From Hyphomonadaceae bacterium (lineage in GTDB: Bacteria > Pseudomonadota > Alphaproteobacteria > Caulobacterales > Hyphomonadaceae), in assembly GCA_022760335.1 (NCBI GenBank), contig JALEGE010000117.1, positions 1 through 49,468 of the forward strand: DNA of 49,468 bases, written 5' to 3'. Within the stretch, counting starts at the first letter, position 1. The number at the start of each line of letters is the position of its first letter. Under the pieces are notes generated by a model. It was not told where the DNA came from and searched no databases. It saw only the letters and a list, made by a program, of their open reading frames with translations. Shown one piece after another: positions 34,057 to 43,339 of this stretch. The position numbers and the translations under genes were made by a program.

Positions 34057-36987
34057 ATGAAATTCAACTGTGACTCGAGAACCGCCTTGCTGGCGGGGGC
34101 TTCAGCACTTGCATTGGGCCTGGTCGGACCGGCGGCTCAGGCTCAGGAAACGGGTGAGGATGGCTCGCCACGTACCCTTGGAACGGTCCTTGTGACCACG
34201 CAGAAGACAGAAGAATCAATTCAGGATGTGCCGATTGCTGTGTCGGCCTTTGACGAGGAATCGCTCGATAAATTACAGCTCGCCGGCGGGCCGGACCTGG
34301 TCAAGTCGATCCCGAACGTCAACTTCTCCAAAGGCAACTTCACAGGCTTCAATTTCCGCATCCGCGGTATTGGTGTGGATGCTGTGTCGACGTCTGCTGA
34401 CGAGGGTGTCGGTGTCCACCAGAATGATGTGCCGTTAACCGCCAACAACCTGTTCGAGGCTGAGTTCTACGATATTGAACGGGTTGAGGTGCTGCGCGGC
34501 CCGCAAGGGACACTGTATGGCCGGAACGCGACCGGCGGCGTCTTCAACCTGATCACGGCCAAGCCGGTTCTTGAGGAGTTCCAGGCCGATGCCCGTCTGA
34601 CCTATGGCAACTACAACACCATCAAGACCAAGGGCATGATCAACCTGCCGCTTGGCGAAACTGCCGCGCTGCGCTTGGCGGGGTCGTATCTCTCGCGCGA
34701 TGGCTTTGTCGACAATCTCACAACCGGAAATGATGTCGATGATCGCGATCTGTATTCGATCCGTGGCTCATTTGCCTGGGAACCGACCGATCGTTTCCGC
34801 ATGCTGCTGATGTATGAGCACTTTGAGGAAGAAGACAATCGTATCCGGTCAGGCAAACAATTCTGCGCCAAGGATCCGGTCAAGACGTCCTATGCGGGTA
34901 TCCCGATTTCCGCATTCGACCAGTTGATCACCTCGCAAGGGTGTCTGGAAGCCAATCTCGATGATCCTGCCTCCCTTGGGGGGGTGAACACAGCCGCCAC
35001 ACTGGCAGGACAATATGGTTTCCTTTCGGGAACCATTGGCGGCATTGATCCGCTCACAGGCAACGCCATCAATGTTGACTACAACACAAATGGCATCACC
35101 CCGGGCCTGCGCCAGGTGGAAAGCTATTTCGACCCAACCTACGAAGCCCAGCAGGATCTGTTTACCTTCCGCGCCGAGTACGATCTCACCGATAGTCTGA
35201 CCATGACCTATCTGGGCAGCTACAATGAGAACGATCTGACTTCGCAAGAAGATTACAACGAGTATGCGGCAGATCTGAACTTCAACACCGCAGCAAGTCC
35301 CTTCGTTGCGCTGGCGGGAGGCATCGATCCGGCTTTGCCCGCAGGGTTCACGGCGCTATATCCCTTGCTCTTCCCAGGCGGGGTCGTCTCCGATCCGCAA
35401 CTCGGCCCTTACAATTCAGCCGTGGCCGCGGATATTTCCGGCCGCAAGTCCGAGCAAACCACCCACGAAGTGCGTCTTCAGTCTGATTTTGATGGCCCGT
35501 TCAATTTCAACCTGGGCGCGATCAAGGTTGATTATGAAGTCAACCAGGGGCCGGCACTCCAGGAGAGCTATTACGTCTTCTTCAACACGTCGACGGCGTT
35601 CAACCAATTGCTGAATGCGGCGCTGGGCTCGGAAGTGTACCCGATTGAGGATGTTGCAGACTTTGGCGCGACCCCGATTGATAATCTGGACGGTGTCTCG
35701 CGGCAGTATTTCCGGTCTATCACGCCCTACAAACTCGACAGCTATGCGGTGTTCGGGGAAGGCTATTTCGACATCAATGATGAGCTGACGGCGACGGTCG
35801 GTCTGCGCTACACCAGCGATGACAAGGAAGTCCTGCGTATCCCCACCTTTATCAGCGAGTCGGTCGTGGACATTCCCGATCCGCTTGCGGGGACGGGAAC
35901 AGCCCAGGCGAGCTTTGAGGAAGTGACGGGCAGGTTCGGTTTCGACTGGACGCCGAACTGGTCCTTCTCTGAAGACACGCTGATCTATGCCTTCTACTCA
36001 CGCGGCTATAAGGGCGGCGGCATCAACCCACCGCCGCCAGTCGGTAATGTGAGCGCATTCGATGAGGAATTCGCTCCCGAGTTCGTCAATTCCTACGAGA
36101 TCGGTACGAAGAACACGCTGGCGGATGGCGCATTGCAGCTGAACGCCACGGGCTTCCTCTACGACTATGAAGGCTATCAGATCACTCAGATCGTCAATCG
36201 TCAGTCAGCCAACTTCAACGTGGATGCCGAGATTACCGGCTTCGAGCTGGAAGGAATCTGGAACCCGGCTTCGACTTTGATTTTGAACGCCAATCTCGGC
36301 CTTCTGGACGCCACAGTGACAGACACATACGGCATTGATGTGCTCGACCGCACCAATGGCCGCGATGATCTGGTGGTTCTGAAAGCCTTCCCGGGCGCGA
36401 GCAATTGTGTGGTCTCAGCGACAGGCTATGCCACGGTGCTTGGCGCAATTCAGGCCGGCGCTCTGGATCCAGGCACGACGCTTGGTCTGTGCTCAGGCGC
36501 GCTGCAAGGTGCGGAAGCCGCTTTTGGTCTGGATGGCTTCACAGTCAGCTATGTTGATAGCAATGGCGTGATGCAAACCGCAACGGCGTTCGAGCCATTC
36601 GAAGGCGATGCCGCAGACCTGGATGGTAACAATCTGCCCGGTACGCCTGACACCACGTTTAGCCTTGGTGCGGAGTACACTTTCGAAGGCCTTGGAAACG
36701 GTGATTGGGACCTTCGTCTGCGTGGCGACTATTACTTCCAGGCGTCCAGCTATTCGCGCGTCTGGAACACTGGCCGCGACGAACTCGACAGCTGGGACAA
36801 TATCAATCTCTCGATTGGCTTGTTCAATGATGCCAATGGTTTGAGCGTTGAAGTGTTTGGCAAGAACATCGCCGATGAAGATGTGATCACCGGTTCTTAC
36901 CTCACCGATGACAGTTCTGGCCTGTTCACGAATGTGTTCCTGAACGAGCCTGCCACCTACGGCATCACGGTTGCCAAGAGCTGGTAG
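34057..36987 (+). CDS. TonB-dependent outer membrane receptor
   Basis: 976 aa from the ATG at 34057 with GGGAGG just before it. A signal peptide of about 29 residues ends AAQAQ. The plug domain has the TonB-box-like region around TLGTVLVTTQKTEESIQDVPIAVSAF, then RIRGIGVDAVST and VEVLRGPQGTLYGRNATGGVFNLITAKP. A 22-strand barrel follows, ending in the aromatic C-terminus (YGITVAKSW). It imports a large substrate across the outer membrane using TonB energy. The substrate cannot be named, and no adjoining hydrolase, siderophore or vitamin gene helps. It has its own promoter and terminator, so it is a single-gene unit. Confidence 0.95.
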   Translation: MKFNCDSRTALLAGASALALGLVGPAAQAQETGEDGSPRTLGTVLVTTQKTEESIQDVPIAVSAFDEESLDKLQLAGGPDLVKSIPNVNFSKGNFTGFNFRIRGIGVDAVSTSADEGVGVHQNDVPLTANNLFEAEFYDIERVEVLRGPQGTLYGRNATGGVFNLITAKPVLEEFQADARLTYGNYNTIKTKGMINLPLGETAALRLAGSYLSRDGFVDNLTTGNDVDDRDLYSIRGSFAWEPTDRFRMLLMYEHFEEEDNRIRSGKQFCAKDPVKTSYAGIPISAFDQLITSQGCLEANLDDPASLGGVNTAATLAGQYGFLSGTIGGIDPLTGNAINVDYNTNGITPGLRQVESYFDPTYEAQQDLFTFRAEYDLTDSLTMTYLGSYNENDLTSQEDYNEYAADLNFNTAASPFVALAGGIDPALPAGFTALYPLLFPGGVVSDPQLGPYNSAVAADISGRKSEQTTHEVRLQSDFDGPFNFNLGAIKVDYEVNQGPALQESYYVFFNTSTAFNQLLNAALGSEVYPIEDVADFGATPIDNLDGVSRQYFRSITPYKLDSYAVFGEGYFDINDELTATVGLRYTSDDKEVLRIPTFISESVVDIPDPLAGTGTAQASFEEVTGRFGFDWTPNWSFSEDTLIYAFYSRGYKGGGINPPPPVGNVSAFDEEFAPEFVNSYEIGTKNTLADGALQLNATGFLYDYEGYQITQIVNRQSANFNVDAEITGFELEGIWNPASTLILNANLGLLDATVTDTYGIDVLDRTNGRDDLVVLKAFPGASNCVVSATGYATVLGAIQAGALDPGTTLGLCSGALQGAEAAFGLDGFTVSYVDSNGVMQTATAFEPFEGDAADLDGNNLPGTPDTTFSLGAEYTFEGLGNGDWDLRLRGDYYFQASSYSRVWNTGRDELDSWDNINLSIGLFNDANGLSVEVFGKNIADEDVITGSYLTDDSSGLFTNVFLNEPATYGITVAKSW

Positions 36988-37010
36988 GCGATCCTTTGAA
37001 CTGCGAACCG

Positions 37011-37038
37011 AAAGGGCGGCCCAGGGGCCGCCCTTTTT
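37011..37038 (+). terminator. Intrinsic terminator of the TonB-dependent receptor gene
   Basis: AAAGGGCGGCC pairs with GGCCGCCCTTT around a short loop and runs into five Ts. It starts 24 nt after the stop. Confidence 0.92.
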
Positions 37039-37281
37039 CATTCCTCAGAAGTGACCAGCGCATGTGACTGACAGGTGATGGCTTGCCAGGCCACACGCGC
37101 CGGTCCTCCTCCGCGTGCGTCCCCCCGCGTGCGGATGAAGCCCTGCATCTATCAAAGGCGCAGGATTTTCAGGTTGCGGGTCAGGCGTGTGAAAAGATTT
37201 TTTTGAGGCTGGATTTGCCTTGATTTTGCGAGGCTTTCGCGCCCTTCCTAGGGTCTGCCAAGCGACCCATGGGGAGACTTG

Positions 37282-39669
37282 ATGTCGGACGAACAGTTTG
37301 AACGCCGTGCACTGAAACTGCTGGAAGAGGCCTTGGCGCATCCCGAAGCCGAGCAGGAAGCCTATGTCCTCGCGGCAACGCTGGAGGATATCGATTTGCG
37401 CGGGCGTGTCCTCTCCCTGCTCGCCGTGGAATCGAGCGGGGCGGAGATCCTGCGCACCGGTGGGGCCGGACGCGATGCAGAGGAGATCGAGCCGCCTGAG
37501 CGTGTCGGAGCTTACAAGGTGACCGATATGATCGGGCAGGGCGGCATGGGAGCGGTCTTTGCAGCTGAGCGCGACACTGGCGATTTTGAGCACAAGGTGG
37601 CGATCAAGATCATCCGTCCAGGCGCGCTCTCTGAGGCCCTGATCGAACGTTTCCAGCGTGAACGCCAAATCCTGGCCGATCTCGCCCATCCCCATATTGC
37701 GCGCCTGTTTGACGGCGGGGAACTGCCCGATGGCGCGCCCTATATGATCATGGAATATGTCGATGGTGAGCCGATTTCGGCCTGGGCGGGCAGCCATGGC
37801 AAGGACCTGGAGGGCCGGCTCGCCTTGTTTGGTGATGCCTGCGCGGCGGTGCGTCATGCCCACCAGAACCTGATCATCCACCGCGATATCACGCCTAGCA
37901 ATGTGCTCGTCACCGATGCGGGACAGGTCAAGCTGATCGATTTCGGCATTGCCAAGCCGCATGCCGCTTCAGGAGAAGGCGGTGTCACCACCGGGCCGTC
38001 GCTGGCCAGTATGAGCTTTACCCCGGGTTTCGCCGCGCCGGAGCGTGCCACAGGTGCGCCGGCCAACACGCTGTCGGATGTCTACTCTCTCGGAAAATTG
38101 CTTGATGCCTTGACCGAAGGCCAGGCCGGGCGTGGGCGGGAACTGGAGGCGATCATCGCAAAGGCCGCTGCGCTGGAGACCGAGGCGCGCTACCCTTCGG
38201 TTGATGCGCTGATGGAGGATCTCGACAATCTTCAGCATGGATATGCCGTGGAGGCTCTCGGCGAAGGGGCTGGATACCGCTTTCAGAAATTCATCGCACG
38301 CAGACGCGGGCCAGTGGCGGCAGGGGTCGCCGCCTTTGCCGCGCTCACCGGCGCGTTGATCGTGTCGCTCAACCTCTACAGCCAGGCGGAAGCAGCTCGC
38401 CGCGAGGCTGATGCGCGGTTCAATGAGGTGCGCGATATCGCCTCCACCATGATGTTCGACATTTATGACGAGATCGATGTGGTGCCTGGCACGGTGGAGG
38501 CCAAGCGCACGCTGGCCGAGGCCGCCAAGACCTATCTCGACTCGCTGTTGGCGGATGCCCGCGCGGAGCCGGATCTGCTCTATGATGTCGCGCGCGGGCG
38601 CCTGCGCCTGGCGCAGATTGTCGGCACGCCGGGCTTTTCCTCCTTCTCCGAATTCGATGACGCGAAGGTCTATCTCGATGAGGCCGAGGCCATTGTGAAA
38701 GACCTGCTGGAAGCCGAGCCGGACAATCCCGATACGCTCCATCTCGCGGCCGATCTGGCCTTCGAGCAATCCGACCTCCAGCTCTTTGTCTATTCCGATC
38801 CGGAGGCATCGCTGGCGCGCATGGATGAAGCGGAGGCCTATCTCGGCCGGGAGCTTGAAATCCGCCCGGAAGATTATGATGCCCGGCTTCTGGCGCAGAC
38901 CATGTGCTCCAGCCGGGCCACACTGCTTTACAGGGCGGGCGAGGGCGATGAAGCCGTCTCTACGATAAATGCGTGTATCGACACCTTGCAGGAGATGGCC
39001 GAGGCCAAACCAGAAGACATCAACACACTCAGCAATCTGGGCCGCGCCCTGCGCCTGAAGGCCGAGATCCATCTGGGCGGTGCGACCAGCAATGCCGAAG
39101 AGGCCGAAGCGGCGGCTGAGGCCGCGTTGGACGTGCTCGCCCGGCTGGAAGCCCTGGGCGAAGGCGCCAAGCAATCCCATCTGCGCGGCGTGGAGTTTGC
39201 CCACTGGCGCCGGGCCTTCGCGCGCTACAATCTCGGCAAATATGACGCCGCCGTGGAGGATTATTACGACGCGCTGGACCTGGCGGCAGAGCGCGCCCGG
39301 CGCGACCCGAATGACCGCGATGCGCGGCGCTCGTTGGCGACCTATTATGGCGAGATGGCCTACAGCTTGCTGGCGCTGGAACGCTATGACGAGGCCGAGG
39401 AAAGCCTGCTTGGCGCGACCGAGTGGTTCCAGGCGCGCTATGACGAAGAGCCCGAGATCGGCTCCAACCAGCGCGCCATCATGGTTCAGCATGTTCAGCT
39501 GCACGAGTTCTACAAGGCGCGCGGGGCCGAGCGCGAGGTGGAGCGCTGTTACCATCTCGCACAGATCAAGCATTTCTGGGATGTCCAGGCCGAGGCCGGC
39601 ACGTTGCTGGAAAGCGATGTGCCGGAACTTGAGGCCTATCTGGAGGCCAATCCCCTGTGTGAAGGGTAG
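37282..39669 (+). CDS. Membrane Ser/Thr protein kinase with C-terminal helical repeat region
   Basis: 795 aa from the ATG at 37282; a TTG one codon earlier is possible. GGGGAG precedes it. The N-terminal helical region (1-75) leads to a kinase domain: glycine loop IGQGGMGAVFAAE (84-96), VAIK with K109, HRDITPSN at 200-207 and DFG at 220-222. The usual Lys two residues after the catalytic Asp is Thr204, as in some bacterial kinases of this group. One membrane helix lies at about 343-366. The C-terminal 400 residues are alpha-helical with TPR-like repeats, probably periplasmic. Such kinases often neighbour an ECF sigma factor, but none is next to this gene. Targets unknown. Confidence 0.92.
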   Translation: MSDEQFERRALKLLEEALAHPEAEQEAYVLAATLEDIDLRGRVLSLLAVESSGAEILRTGGAGRDAEEIEPPERVGAYKVTDMIGQGGMGAVFAAERDTGDFEHKVAIKIIRPGALSEALIERFQRERQILADLAHPHIARLFDGGELPDGAPYMIMEYVDGEPISAWAGSHGKDLEGRLALFGDACAAVRHAHQNLIIHRDITPSNVLVTDAGQVKLIDFGIAKPHAASGEGGVTTGPSLASMSFTPGFAAPERATGAPANTLSDVYSLGKLLDALTEGQAGRGRELEAIIAKAAALETEARYPSVDALMEDLDNLQHGYAVEALGEGAGYRFQKFIARRRGPVAAGVAAFAALTGALIVSLNLYSQAEAARREADARFNEVRDIASTMMFDIYDEIDVVPGTVEAKRTLAEAAKTYLDSLLADARAEPDLLYDVARGRLRLAQIVGTPGFSSFSEFDDAKVYLDEAEAIVKDLLEAEPDNPDTLHLAADLAFEQSDLQLFVYSDPEASLARMDEAEAYLGRELEIRPEDYDARLLAQTMCSSRATLLYRAGEGDEAVSTINACIDTLQEMAEAKPEDINTLSNLGRALRLKAEIHLGGATSNAEEAEAAAEAALDVLARLEALGEGAKQSHLRGVEFAHWRRAFARYNLGKYDAAVEDYYDALDLAAERARRDPNDRDARRSLATYYGEMAYSLLALERYDEAEESLLGATEWFQARYDEEPEIGSNQRAIMVQHVQLHEFYKARGAEREVERCYHLAQIKHFWDVQAEAGTLLESDVPELEAYLEANPLCEG

Positions 39670-39707
39670 GGCACTATAAGTTTGAGGATAACATTTGAGA
39701 TCCGCGA

Positions 39708-39801
39708 ATCCCCGCGAAAGCGGGGATCCATGGACGAAAGATGCGGGCCAAGAGTTCCCGGTTGAGAGGGTTGTCCATGGACACCTGCCTTCGCAGGTGT
39801 C
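39708..39801. repeat. Paired palindromes between convergent genes, REP-like
   Basis: Two perfect hairpins: ATCCCCGC-GAAA-GCGGGGAT (39708-39727) and GACACCTGC-CTTC-GCAGGTGTC (39780-39801). The 9-mer TCCATGGAC abuts both (39727-39735 and 39774-39782). The arrangement and the GNRA-type loop resemble dispersed extragenic palindromes in alphaproteobacteria. The element occupies most of the 169-nt gap between the kinase and the amidotransferase and may also end both transcripts. Confidence 0.75.
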
Positions 39802-39838
39802 TACGGAGTAAATGTGTTTCGCCAGAGTTTAATCCGCT

Positions 39839-40573
39839 CTAACTGCTCCCCCTGGTCTCGGCCACGCCGCGATAGAAGGCGGCGATCCATTGGGCCAGCA
39901 GGTCATTGTCCTCCGGCTGCTCAAGCGAGGCCACAGCGGTGTCGACCTGGTCGTCGGTCAGTGGATCGTGGCGGCGGTTTTCATACAGCGCGGCAGAGAA
40001 AGCGTCGGAAAATTCCGGATGGCCCTGAAAGCTGATGGCCGGCCCCTGGGCATAGGCGAGGCCGGCAAAGACGCAGAAATCTGACGCGGCGGTGACAATT
40101 GCGCCGGGCGGTGGTGCGATGACCTGGTCCTGATGGCTGACCGCCAGCGCAAATGTTTCGGGTGCTTCCTCGCCCATCCAGGACTGGCGCGCGGCGACGT
40201 CATATGTGTGCCGCCCAAGCCCCCAGCCCTTGGGCGATTTCACCACCTGGCCACCCAGCGCCTGGGCCATGGCCTGATGGCCGAAACATATCCCGACCTG
40301 GGGAACAGACTTGGCCGCACACCAGCGGATGAAATCCATCAGCATCGGCATCCAGGGCTCGGGATCATAGACCCCAGCCGGTGAACCGGTGATCAGCACG
40401 GCGTCCAGTGTTTCCGGATCGGGCAGCGGCGCGCCGTCGAGCAACGCGACTGTCTCATAGGAGAACCCGTCATCAGCGCATGAGATCAAGGCTTCGAACA
40501 TGGCGGGATAGTTCGGAAAGCGATCCCGCAGCGGCGCCATGGGCCGGCCGGTTTCGATGATGGTGATCTTCAT
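39839..40573 (-). CDS. Class I glutamine amidotransferase-like protein
   Basis: 244 aa from the ATG at 40573 (MKITIIETGRPMAPLRDRFPNYP); a longer in-frame extension looks non-coding. The nucleophile Cys is in VGICFGHQAMAQALGG, with the His and Glu of the triad in FQGHPEFSDAFSAAL. This is the GuaA-like stand-alone group (YfeJ type). It should hydrolyse glutamine or gamma-glutamyl compounds; no partner synthetase is near. It lies 28 nt upstream of nothing on its own strand and follows the DUF885 gene by 28 nt, so both may be co-transcribed. Confidence 0.88.
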   Translation of the reverse strand: MKITIIETGRPMAPLRDRFPNYPAMFEALISCADDGFSYETVALLDGAPLPDPETLDAVLITGSPAGVYDPEPWMPMLMDFIRWCAAKSVPQVGICFGHQAMAQALGGQVVKSPKGWGLGRHTYDVAARQSWMGEEAPETFALAVSHQDQVIAPPPGAIVTAASDFCVFAGLAYAQGPAISFQGHPEFSDAFSAALYENRRHDPLTDDQVDTAVASLEQPEDNDLLAQWIAAFYRGVAETRGSS

Positions 40574-40601
40574 GCCGCCATATACCCTGTCTGCGCGTTG
40601 T

Positions 40602-42425
40602 TCAGGGCAGGTGTGCCGCAGCGGCTTCGCCATGCGCCAGTTGATCCTCAATCCACTGGTGCATGCGGGCCGAGAGCGTCGAGAGCGGCATGGAGCCTTC
40701 GCCGAGCAGATGGTCATGGAAGGCGCGGATGTCGAAATCGGCGCCCAGCGCCTGCCTGGCTTCCGTGCGCAGCTCCAGGATTTTCAGTTCGCCGACCTTG
40801 TAGGCCACGGCCTGGCCCGGCCAGCCGATATAACGCGTCACCTCGGTCTCGATGTTCAGCGGGCTGAGCGCGGTGTTCTCGATAAAGCAGGCCTCGGCCT
40901 GGGCGCGCGACCAGCCATACCAGTGCAGACCCGTATCGGCGACCAGCCGGCAGGCGCGCCACATCTCATAGGAGAGCTGCCCGAAGCGTTCATAAGGCGT
41001 CTCATAGAGGCCCGCCTCACCGGCAAGTTTTTCAGAGTATAGGCCCCAGCCTTCGCCAAAGGCGGTGGCGTAAAAGCTGCGCCGGAACTCGGGTACGCCT
41101 TCCAGTTCCTGGGCGAGTGCGATCTGAAGATGATGTCCCGGCACGGCCTCATGCGCGGTCAGGGCCGGCAGCTCATACAGCGGGCGCTGGTCCAGCCGAT
41201 ACGTGTTCACCAGATAGGTGCCAGAACGGCCAGTTTCCTGGTCGCCCTGTACATAGCGGCCCGTGGTATAGCCCGGCGCAATTGAGGCCGGCACAGGCGA
41301 GACACCATAAGGCAGCCGTGGCAGGCGCCCGAAATATTGCGGCAGGATCGCATCCAGCCGTTTGGAAATGGTCGAGGCCTTTTCGATCAGGTCCGATGGC
41401 GTGCGGGCATAAAAGCGCGGATCCTCCCGAAGGAAGGCGATGAAATCCTGCAGACTGCCGTCAAAGCCGACCTCGGCGATGATGGCGAGCATTTCCTCGC
41501 GAATGCGCGCGACTTCCGTCTGGCCGATCGCATGGATTTCTTCCGGGCTGAGGCCGGCACCGGCGGTGTGTATGGACACCAGGTCGGCATAGATGCCGCG
41601 TCCGCCGCGCAGACTGGCAAGGCCGGGTTTTTCCCGGGCATGTGGGGCGTACTCGGTTTCCAGAAACGTGAGCAGCTCGCGATAGCTCTCAATAGTGGCG
41701 GTGACGGCTTCGCGGCCTTCTCGCTGCAGGCGCGCGCGGTCTGCGCTGGTAAAGCTGTCCGGCAGACTGCTGAGTGGGGCATAAAGGTCTGAGGCTTCGG
41801 GCGTTTCCACCACTTGCTCGGCGACCTGATCCAGCGTTGTGGCCAGCGGATCGGTATGGGAGGTCCACCCGGTCGCGATGCCACGGCGCATATTCTCGAC
41901 ATTCTGCTGGAAGTAACGCGGCGTGTCGTTCAGTCGGGCGATATAGGCCTCGGCATCGGCAACCGAGCGAATTCGCGCGCGTGCGGCAGCAAAGACCGGC
42001 CAGGAATGAAACCCGCTATCGCCGGTGAAGGGCAGGCGCGGAGTGTCATGATGTGTCTCGATCAGGATCTCGGTGAGGATGTGTTCGAGAATGGCTTGAT
42101 CTATGACCCGGTCAGTCTCGATCTCTCCCAAACGATCCAGAAGGGCTGCAGCTTCTTCGGCCTGCACGTGGACTGCCTGTGGTGACACATCCGGCCAGGC
42201 TGTCGGCCCTGTTCCTGTTCCGCGCGCCCTCGCGGAGGGATCATGCCGGCGGCGGAACGCGCTATAGTCCGCGATGATCCTGTCCAGCGCGCCTGCCTCG
42301 GCCATCGCGCCGGAAAGCGGCACTGGCTCGGCCGTCGCTGCAGCAGGTACAGAAAATATAAGGCACAGTGCCGCGACGACACAGCGCGCGCTCCCAGCCA
42401 AAACTGCGCGTTGACAGTAATTCAT
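40602..42425 (-). CDS. DUF885 family zinc metallopeptidase, exported
   Basis: 607 aa. An N-terminal hydrophobic segment (VVAALCLIFSVPAAATAE) reads as a signal peptide, giving a periplasmic or outer-membrane-associated enzyme. The DUF885 signature HEAVPGHHLQIALAQ carries the HExxxHH-type metal site, and the third ligand is expected in FGEGWGLYSEKLAGEAGLY. Family members are predicted peptidases, mostly of unknown specificity. The predicted sdh promoter overlaps its first codons (42411-42438), so the two units may interfere. Confidence 0.9.
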   Translation of the reverse strand: MNYCQRAVLAGSARCVVAALCLIFSVPAAATAEPVPLSGAMAEAGALDRIIADYSAFRRRHDPSARARGTGTGPTAWPDVSPQAVHVQAEEAAALLDRLGEIETDRVIDQAILEHILTEILIETHHDTPRLPFTGDSGFHSWPVFAAARARIRSVADAEAYIARLNDTPRYFQQNVENMRRGIATGWTSHTDPLATTLDQVAEQVVETPEASDLYAPLSSLPDSFTSADRARLQREGREAVTATIESYRELLTFLETEYAPHAREKPGLASLRGGRGIYADLVSIHTAGAGLSPEEIHAIGQTEVARIREEMLAIIAEVGFDGSLQDFIAFLREDPRFYARTPSDLIEKASTISKRLDAILPQYFGRLPRLPYGVSPVPASIAPGYTTGRYVQGDQETGRSGTYLVNTYRLDQRPLYELPALTAHEAVPGHHLQIALAQELEGVPEFRRSFYATAFGEGWGLYSEKLAGEAGLYETPYERFGQLSYEMWRACRLVADTGLHWYGWSRAQAEACFIENTALSPLNIETEVTRYIGWPGQAVAYKVGELKILELRTEARQALGADFDIRAFHDHLLGEGSMPLSTLSARMHQWIEDQLAHGEAAAAHLP

Positions 42426-42438
42426 CCGTCTCTAGAAC
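42411..42438 (+). promoter_or_regulatory. Caulobacter-type promoter of the sdh operon
   Basis: TTGACAG (42411-42417), 13 nt, then TCTAGAAC (42431-42438), matching GCTANAWC at seven of eight positions. The start site would fall about 30 nt before sdhC, with GAGAGG at 42461-42466 as the ribosome site. It overlaps the beginning of the divergent DUF885 gene. Confidence 0.6.
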
Positions 42439-42474
42439 CACCACCAAACATGTAAAGCAAGAGAGGTTGGCCAT

Positions 42475-42894
42475 ATGTCGAGCGGTGATTGGACCGATCC
42501 ACGTCCCATGTCGCCCCATCTGCAGGTGTGGAAACCTCACCTGACCATGGCGGCTTCGATTACGCAGCGGATCACGGGTGTCGCGCTGTATTTCGGCACT
42601 TTTCTTATCACCGCCTGGGTCTTCGCGCTGGCCATGCCCGCCAAGGCCGATGGGGCTCCGGCGGAGTGCTACACAGTTATCGAATCAATCATCAGCTCTG
42701 TATTCGGCCAGATTTTGCTTGTTCTCTGGGCCGCTGCAGTGCTCTTTCACCTCGCGAACGGCATTCGCCACCTGCTCTGGGATGGTCCCCATCTGGGGTT
42801 TGAGCCCAAGACAGCGAGCGCCTGGTCGGCCTTCAACTATATCTTCGCCATTGTCGGCGCTGCGGCCATCTGGTTCGCGGCGGCGTATATCTAG
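42475..42894 (+). CDS. sdhC: Succinate dehydrogenase cytochrome b556 subunit
   Basis: 139 aa with three membrane helices. RPMSPHLQVWKPHLTMAASITQRITGV is the SdhC signature with the quinone-site Ser and Arg, and the haem ligand is in FHLANGIRHLLWD. It anchors complex II in the inner membrane and binds haem b and ubiquinone. First gene of the sdh operon; sdhD starts 13 nt after it. Confidence 0.96.
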   Translation: MSSGDWTDPRPMSPHLQVWKPHLTMAASITQRITGVALYFGTFLITAWVFALAMPAKADGAPAECYTVIESIISSVFGQILLVLWAAAVLFHLANGIRHLLWDGPHLGFEPKTASAWSAFNYIFAIVGAAAIWFAAAYI

Positions 42895-42907
42895 GAGAGG
42901 CGCGCAC

Positions 42908-43306
42908 ATGTCCAGCAATCAGGATTTCGCCACGCCCACCGCTCGTGCCCGTGGACTGGGATCGGCCAAGGCCGGGACAGAGCATCATATTCGTCAGCGT
43001 GTTTCAGCCATTGCGCTGATTTTCCTCGTTCCATGGTTCCTGTTCTCGGTGATCAATGCGGTTCAGGCCGGCTATGATGGCGCGCAGGACTGGGTGGCCC
43101 AGCCCTGGAATGCGATCCTGTTGATTCTCACCGCGGGTGCGGCGTTCTACCATATGCGTCTTGGTATGCAGGTGGTGATCGAGGACTACATCTATACTCC
43201 AGGTATGAAGAGTGCCCTTCTGATCCTGAACAGCTTTGCGAGCATCGCACTGTTCGTGACCGTGGCGGTCTCTGTCCTGAAAATCTGGTTCACGGCCGGC
43301 GTTTAG
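42908..43306 (+). CDS. sdhD: Succinate dehydrogenase hydrophobic membrane anchor
   Basis: 132 aa from the ATG at 42908 (MSSNQDFATPTARARGLGSAKAG), which has GGAGAGG upstream. Three helices; the family segments TEHHIRQRVSAIAL and AAFYHMRLGMQVVIEDYI (with the haem His) are present. It forms the anchor with SdhC. Confidence 0.95.
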   Translation: MSSNQDFATPTARARGLGSAKAGTEHHIRQRVSAIALIFLVPWFLFSVINAVQAGYDGAQDWVAQPWNAILLILTAGAAFYHMRLGMQVVIEDYIYTPGMKSALLILNSFASIALFVTVAVSVLKIWFTAGV

Positions 43307-43339
43307 CGCGCGACAGGCCAGCGGAAGGAATATGCGGCG

